NCBI GenBank assembly: GCA_017620875.1
Contig: JAGAUH010000235.1
Coordinates: 1-10,798, forward strand
Direction of reading: 5' to 3'
DNA from: Clostridia bacterium
GTDB lineage: Bacteria > Bacillota > Clostridia > Christensenellales > Borkfalkiaceae
Length of the DNA: 10,798 nucleotides
Of this stretch, positions 6,497 through 10,798 are shown one piece after another (within the stretch, counting starts at the first letter, position 1; each line of letters begins with the position of its first letter). Position numbers and translations under genes: made by a program. The notes under the pieces were generated by a model that made no database searches, was not told where the DNA came from, and worked only from the letters and a program-made list of their open reading frames with translations.

Positions 6497-9400
6497 ATGA
6501 TAAAAGTATTTATTTCTTCTACGTTTAGCGATATGCAAGCCGAAAGAGATATCCTATTAAAAAGGGTATTACCTAGCGTACGCCAATTTGCAAGAACTAA
6601 AGGACAAGACGTTTGCTTTGTAGATTTAAGGTGGGGAATTTCTAACGAAGAATTAACTTCTACCGAGGCGACTTGTAAAATATTATCGGTTTGTATGCAA
6701 GAAATAGATTCTTGCCAACCATATTTCGTACTTTTATTGGGAGATAGATACGGCACTCTGCCCAACCTAGACGCCCTAAAAGAATTTTTAGCAAAAAACG
6801 ACACGCTAAACTTATCACAATCCGAAAATAAAAGCATAACCGAACTAGAAACACTTTACGCCCTATCTAACAAAACCGTTACGCCAAAAATTATTGCTTG
6901 CATTAGAGAAAATAGTTTTTTACAAGACGTCCCTAAAGAATTAAAACCTTTATACCAAGAAAAAGAAAACGAAAATTTACTTTTAAATTTTAAAAATAGT
7001 ATAAATAACGATAAAAACGTAAAAGTAATATCATATTCGCCTAATTGGGATAGTAACGCACAAAAAATTTGCAACCTACACGATTTAGAAGAAAAATTAA
7101 CTTTAGAACTAATAGAGCAAATATCTCTTAACCTAGGTACAGAACCGCCTTGTATAGAAAAAGACGCCCTTTTATTTGACACTTCTATTTTAAACAAATA
7201 TTCTTCCATCTTTGTAGAGAGAAACGAATATACTAACGAGATTATTTCTTTTACCAATAGCACTAATAACGTTTTAATTTTAACGGGGGACACGGGCAAC
7301 GGAAAAACTTGTTTAATAGCCCAAGCATCTAAACTTTTAACTAATCAAGATAACGTAGTTATTACCCTGTTTTTAGGCAACGGGTTTTATAATGCCACGA
7401 TAGAAAATATACTAACAAATTTAATATACAGATTAAACCAATTTTGTTTATCCCCTATCACTTTGCAACAAGACTACCCGTTAGACAAGTTAAAAAGCAT
7501 TGCAAAAAATATTATAACGGAAATATCAAAAACTAAAAAAGTTATAATATTAATAGATAATTTATCGGCGCTACTAACGGAAGAACGAAAAGAGTTTTTC
7601 TCTTATATACCGCTAAACGATAACGACGATTATAAACTTATAGTTTCCACAAATAGCGTTAACACTTTAAATTTAAACGCGTTAATAACTCACCCTTGGC
7701 AAGAATTAAGCGTTTTGGGGCTAAACCAAACCGAAGTAACTAGCGTTGTAAACGCTTTATTAAAAGAAGAAGGCAAAGAACTAGACAAAAATTCTTTACA
7801 AGAGTTTTATAACGCTTGTCTATTCCGCTCTCCGTTATATATTTCTTTAGCAATAAAAAGACTAATGATACTATCCCAAGCCGACTTTAACAATATTAAC
7901 ATACTATCTAAAGAATTAAAGATAGACGGCGGAGAGGCAATATCTAAATATTTAACTCAACTAATTAAAAATCTACCTTATACGGAAGAAGAACTTGCTA
8001 GCCTTTTAATTGAACACGTTGCAAAAGAATTTGATATAAAAAACTATAAAGAGTTAATTAATTTAATAGTTATTTCAAACGAGCAACTACGCGCCCAAGA
8101 CCTGGTAGAAATTTTAAACGCAAATAGTAAAGAAAAAACCACTTTATTTAGCGTTGTAGGATTCGTTAGGTATTTAGACGAAGTTTTAAGTATAAACTCT
8201 TTTACTAACCGCATACAACTAGCCCATCCAATAGTAAAAAAGCAAACGGAAAGCATTTCCGTAGACGAAACCTTAAACTTATATAACGCGGTTTTTGAAT
8301 ATATAGACCGACTTGACAACGCCGAACCCATAAAAGAAAAACTATATTTTATTTTTGCTTTATACACAAACAACTTTTTTAAAGCGGTACAATTTTTACA
8401 CACCGTACACACTAATAAAACAAAAAACGCTTATACGGAACTAAAAAACGCATTTTCTTTTCCGCAAAACAGAGATTTTTTTATAGACCAATTAAATATG
8501 CTACCTAAAGTAGCATTGGATATAAGCAAAGATTGTTTAAATATTATCTCGCAAGAATTTATTGGCGAAATATTTTTAATTATAAACGGGGTATCCCGCG
8601 GTGGCGGTTTAGAGTTAAAATTGTTAAAACCATTATACAATTTAACGTTTTTAAATCTATATCAAAAAAATGCGTTTAATATCTACAACCGCACGGTTTA
8701 TATGATAGCCGAAAAATGCCTTGTTTGCGCTACTAGTTTAGAGCAAAAAGAAAAGTTTAGCGATATTTTTATAGACCAAAGTTATAACTTGCTAAAACAC
8801 GCAGACGAAAATTATGAGCACTTAGACTTTATCGTTAGCGACCTAGGTTACGCCTACGAAAAAAAGGCGGATCTTTTGCAAGTGGTAAACGACGTAAACC
8901 AAGCCGACAAGTATTATCTTTTTGCGATAGACGCGGTTAGTTTAAACGTAAAAATTAGCACCGACAAACTAGACCTTTTACAATATCAAAAATATTTATT
9001 TATCTATCAAAGATATAAAATGCTAGTAGATAATTTTATTTACGATAAAAAAACGACTTTTAACTTAAAAGGTTTACTTAAAAAAATTAAAACCGATTAT
9101 AAAAATTTACCTACCGAGCTTTTAGCGGTAATAGATTTTTGCAATAAAGCCGTTAAAAATTTTGTACAAGAAGAAAGAAGTATGAGTTTAACTAGTTATA
9201 TAACTCTACTTGCCGATAGCAATTTTACCCTTGCTAATTACTACGGTCTTTTTGACGAAAATGGCAAACAAGCCGATTATTTAATAGACTCGTTGCAAGC
9301 AAACTTACTACTCTACCAAAATTGCGACGGCTTAATTGCGTACGACAGGATAAGACTTGTAGAATTAAATTTAGGATATAACCCAACCATACCAAATAAA

Positions 9401-10756
9401 GATCGCTTAGAATTTTTAAAAAGCGCAAACAATAAAACGAAAGACTTATTAAAAGCCGATTTAACCCAAGCCCAAACAGAAGCGTATAACGGCGTGTTAG
9501 ACACAATAAACGGCGAAATGATAAAAATTTATTTTTCTATTATACACGATAAAGTACAAGTTAACAGCAAAGAGTTTATCCATAATTTTAAAAACACTTT
9601 TTTAAAAAACCTAACCCATATATCTAATAAAAATTTCGAATTTTTGTTAGAAACTTGCTTAGAGTACCTACAAGAAACCAACCTTTCTACAATGCCGTGT
9701 AGCGTAAACTTTAACGAAAGAGAAGAACTTATTATAAAAAACGTACACGTTGCTATGCAAACCACTATTGCTATGCTAATAAATTATGGCATTGGTTACG
9801 TAAAAACCCCTTACTCTTTAATAAAGCCAAAACTAACCTTAAAAGAAGTAAAATTGTTTAAGCAAGTAGCAAATATAAACCAAAACCTTATTACACTAGC
9901 AAAACTTTTTACGGAAAAATATTTAGACGAATATAACAACACGCTTTTTATTGCCTACGTTTTAGACCTTTTAAAACTAAGTAAAACAGCTTATCATAAT
10001 TTATACTTAGCTTGTTGCGACTTATACGATAAAGAAAATAAAGAATATTGGTACTATAAAGAACTTATAGCAAAAAGCGATTATTCTTTTTTCGAAAACC
10101 TAGGTAGACTATACAAAGGCACGGATAACGAGTATATAGAGCCACATAGTCACTATTTTGTACAAGTTATTGCAGATTTAAAACTATTTGCTTTTTGCAT
10201 TAAAAAAGGCGACAAATTGCTTAAAGACTATATACAAATAGCAAAAAATAAAAGCAAATATTGGTACACCCTTTACACCGCCTTAAAACAACAAAAAGAC
10301 TTTTGCTTGCAAGAAGAATTTGATATAGTTGGCAAATATATATGTTCTACCATAGACGAAGTTTCTACCAAACGAATTTGCTATTATAGTAACTTTTACG
10401 AGTGTGTCGCCCTAGAATACGCCTACAAGCACAACTTAAAAAAAATCGCTCATAAAATTGTAGACGACGGATACGATTACTATTTAGAGTTTGAAACTTT
10501 ATATCTACTACGCAAGTACGACAAGCAAAGATATATCACAAAAATTAACGAACTAAAAGAAGTTTGCTTGCTTAAAAGAATTAAAGAAATTAAACACGGA
10601 TATTTTACTAGCAAAACTTATATACAAGAACTTTACGGAAATATTTTCTGTACGGAATTTTTAAACCTAGCAACTATATCTTTAAACGATATAGATTACT
10701 CTAACCCAAAAAATCCGCGTTTAAACCCAACAAAAATAAAACCGCCTTGGGCTTAA
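6497..10756 (+). CDS. DUF4062-STAND NTPase with long helical C-terminus (NPHP3/TEP1-like), 1419 aa
   Basis: ATG 6497 follows AAAGGGG with a 6-base spacer, and the first domain starts at residue 2. An upstream in-frame TTG at 6437 is part of the promoter. Residues 3-130 are DUF4062, a TIR-like fold: VFISSTFSDMQAERD (4-18), VDLRWGIS (42-49), the C-x-EI-x-C-P segment leading to LLGDRYG (80-86), and ITELE with Glu116/Glu118. Residues about 235-480 are a STAND NTPase: P-loop GDTGNGKT (264-271, Lys270), Walker B VIILIDNL with Asp354, LIVSTNS (381-387) at the sensor-1 position, then a helical bundle with the family's PLYISLAIKRL signature. A winged-helix segment follows to about 600, with LAHPIVKK around His577. 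The last 800 residues look like helical repeats without a motif I can name. STAND proteins are nucleotide-driven switches that oligomerise on sensing a ligand. An anti-invader role with DUF4062 as effector is inference. The stop is followed by a second TAA. Confidence 0.9.
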   Translation: MIKVFISSTFSDMQAERDILLKRVLPSVRQFARTKGQDVCFVDLRWGISNEELTSTEATCKILSVCMQEIDSCQPYFVLLLGDRYGTLPNLDALKEFLAKNDTLNLSQSENKSITELETLYALSNKTVTPKIIACIRENSFLQDVPKELKPLYQEKENENLLLNFKNSINNDKNVKVISYSPNWDSNAQKICNLHDLEEKLTLELIEQISLNLGTEPPCIEKDALLFDTSILNKYSSIFVERNEYTNEIISFTNSTNNVLILTGDTGNGKTCLIAQASKLLTNQDNVVITLFLGNGFYNATIENILTNLIYRLNQFCLSPITLQQDYPLDKLKSIAKNIITEISKTKKVIILIDNLSALLTEERKEFFSYIPLNDNDDYKLIVSTNSVNTLNLNALITHPWQELSVLGLNQTEVTSVVNALLKEEGKELDKNSLQEFYNACLFRSPLYISLAIKRLMILSQADFNNINILSKELKIDGGEAISKYLTQLIKNLPYTEEELASLLIEHVAKEFDIKNYKELINLIVISNEQLRAQDLVEILNANSKEKTTLFSVVGFVRYLDEVLSINSFTNRIQLAHPIVKKQTESISVDETLNLYNAVFEYIDRLDNAEPIKEKLYFIFALYTNNFFKAVQFLHTVHTNKTKNAYTELKNAFSFPQNRDFFIDQLNMLPKVALDISKDCLNIISQEFIGEIFLIINGVSRGGGLELKLLKPLYNLTFLNLYQKNAFNIYNRTVYMIAEKCLVCATSLEQKEKFSDIFIDQSYNLLKHADENYEHLDFIVSDLGYAYEKKADLLQVVNDVNQADKYYLFAIDAVSLNVKISTDKLDLLQYQKYLFIYQRYKMLVDNFIYDKKTTFNLKGLLKKIKTDYKNLPTELLAVIDFCNKAVKNFVQEERSMSLTSYITLLADSNFTLANYYGLFDENGKQADYLIDSLQANLLLYQNCDGLIAYDRIRLVELNLGYNPTIPNKDRLEFLKSANNKTKDLLKADLTQAQTEAYNGVLDTINGEMIKIYFSIIHDKVQVNSKEFIHNFKNTFLKNLTHISNKNFEFLLETCLEYLQETNLSTMPCSVNFNEREELIIKNVHVAMQTTIAMLINYGIGYVKTPYSLIKPKLTLKEVKLFKQVANINQNLITLAKLFTEKYLDEYNNTLFIAYVLDLLKLSKTAYHNLYLACCDLYDKENKEYWYYKELIAKSDYSFFENLGRLYKGTDNEYIEPHSHYFVQVIADLKLFAFCIKKGDKLLKDYIQIAKNKSKYWYTLYTALKQQKDFCLQEEFDIVGKYICSTIDEVSTKRICYYSNFYECVALEYAYKHNLKKIAHKIVDDGYDYYLEFETLYLLRKYDKQRYITKINELKEVCLLKRIKEIKHGYFTSKTYIQELYGNIFCTEFLNLATISLNDIDYSNPKNPRLNPTKIKPPWA

Positions 10757-10777
10757 TAATAACGCCACAACACAACG

Positions 10778-10797
10778 ATTGCTTGCAAGCAATTTTT
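10778..10797 (+). terminator. Terminator of the STAND gene
   Basis: The perfect palindrome ATTGCTTGCAAGCAAT (10778-10793) can form a 6-bp stem with a 4-nt loop and runs into TTTTT at 10793-10797. It lies 21 bases past the stop, at the window edge, so the full T-run may be cut off. Confidence 0.6.
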
Positions 10798-10798
10798 A

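Noticed and set aside
6451..9765. Several minus-strand open frames within the STAND gene
   Set aside because: They are antisense shadows of a continuous, motif-bearing frame.
10577..10597. R-x5-H near the C-terminus of the STAND protein as a HEPN nuclease motif
   Set aside because: The spacing is at the loose end of the HEPN pattern, the polar residue normally after Arg is missing, and a single short match in a Lys-rich helix is weak.

Overview
The window looks like low-GC chromosomal DNA from an uncultured, probably gut-associated, Gram-positive Bacillota (Clostridia-like) bacterium. The reasons are AT-rich intergenic regions, strong AAGGAG-type ribosome binding sites, sigma-A-type promoters, lipoprotein signal peptides, a BirA-type biotin operator and an ECF-type biotin transporter subunit. 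The genus cannot be told from the sequence.

Layout. Positions 1-3050 (minus strand) hold the first 1016 codons of a large secreted lipoprotein, a glycoside hydrolase of family 43. It has a serine-rich spacer made of tandem repeats and several beta-sandwich domains, and its 3' end lies outside the window. After about 350 bases of AT-rich spacer and a strong bidirectional terminator comes a second minus-strand lipoprotein (3477-5126), a predicted beta-propeller-like surface protein with a TTG start. Its promoter sits back to back with the promoter of a small plus-strand gene (5330-5509, 59 aa, not recognised). That small gene converges on a candidate 87-nt small RNA transcribed from the minus strand (about 5674 to 5588), and the two share one hairpin terminator.

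Next is a bioY gene (5889-6392) for the biotin-binding subunit of an energy-coupling-factor transporter. A perfect 15-bp inverted repeat of BirA-operator type overlaps the -35 box of a near-consensus promoter. The predicted transcription start falls on the start codon, so the mRNA may be leaderless and switched off by BirA when biotin is plentiful. A terminator closes this unit.

The rest (6497-10756) is one very large gene with its own promoter, ribosome binding site and terminator. It encodes a 1419-residue protein with an N-terminal DUF4062 (TIR-like) domain, a STAND-type P-loop NTPase with winged-helix segment, and about 800 residues of helical C-terminus. This is the bacterial counterpart of the architecture of animal NPHP3, TEP1 and NWD1. 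It is a good candidate for a stand-alone sensor of invaders, such as an anti-phage NLR-like protein, and is the most interesting item here.

How the genes relate. No long operon is visible; every gene appears to have its own promoter and terminator. The two lipoproteins suit a cell living on plant polysaccharide, bioY suits a biotin scavenger, and the STAND gene looks like a self-contained accessory unit placed between housekeeping functions.
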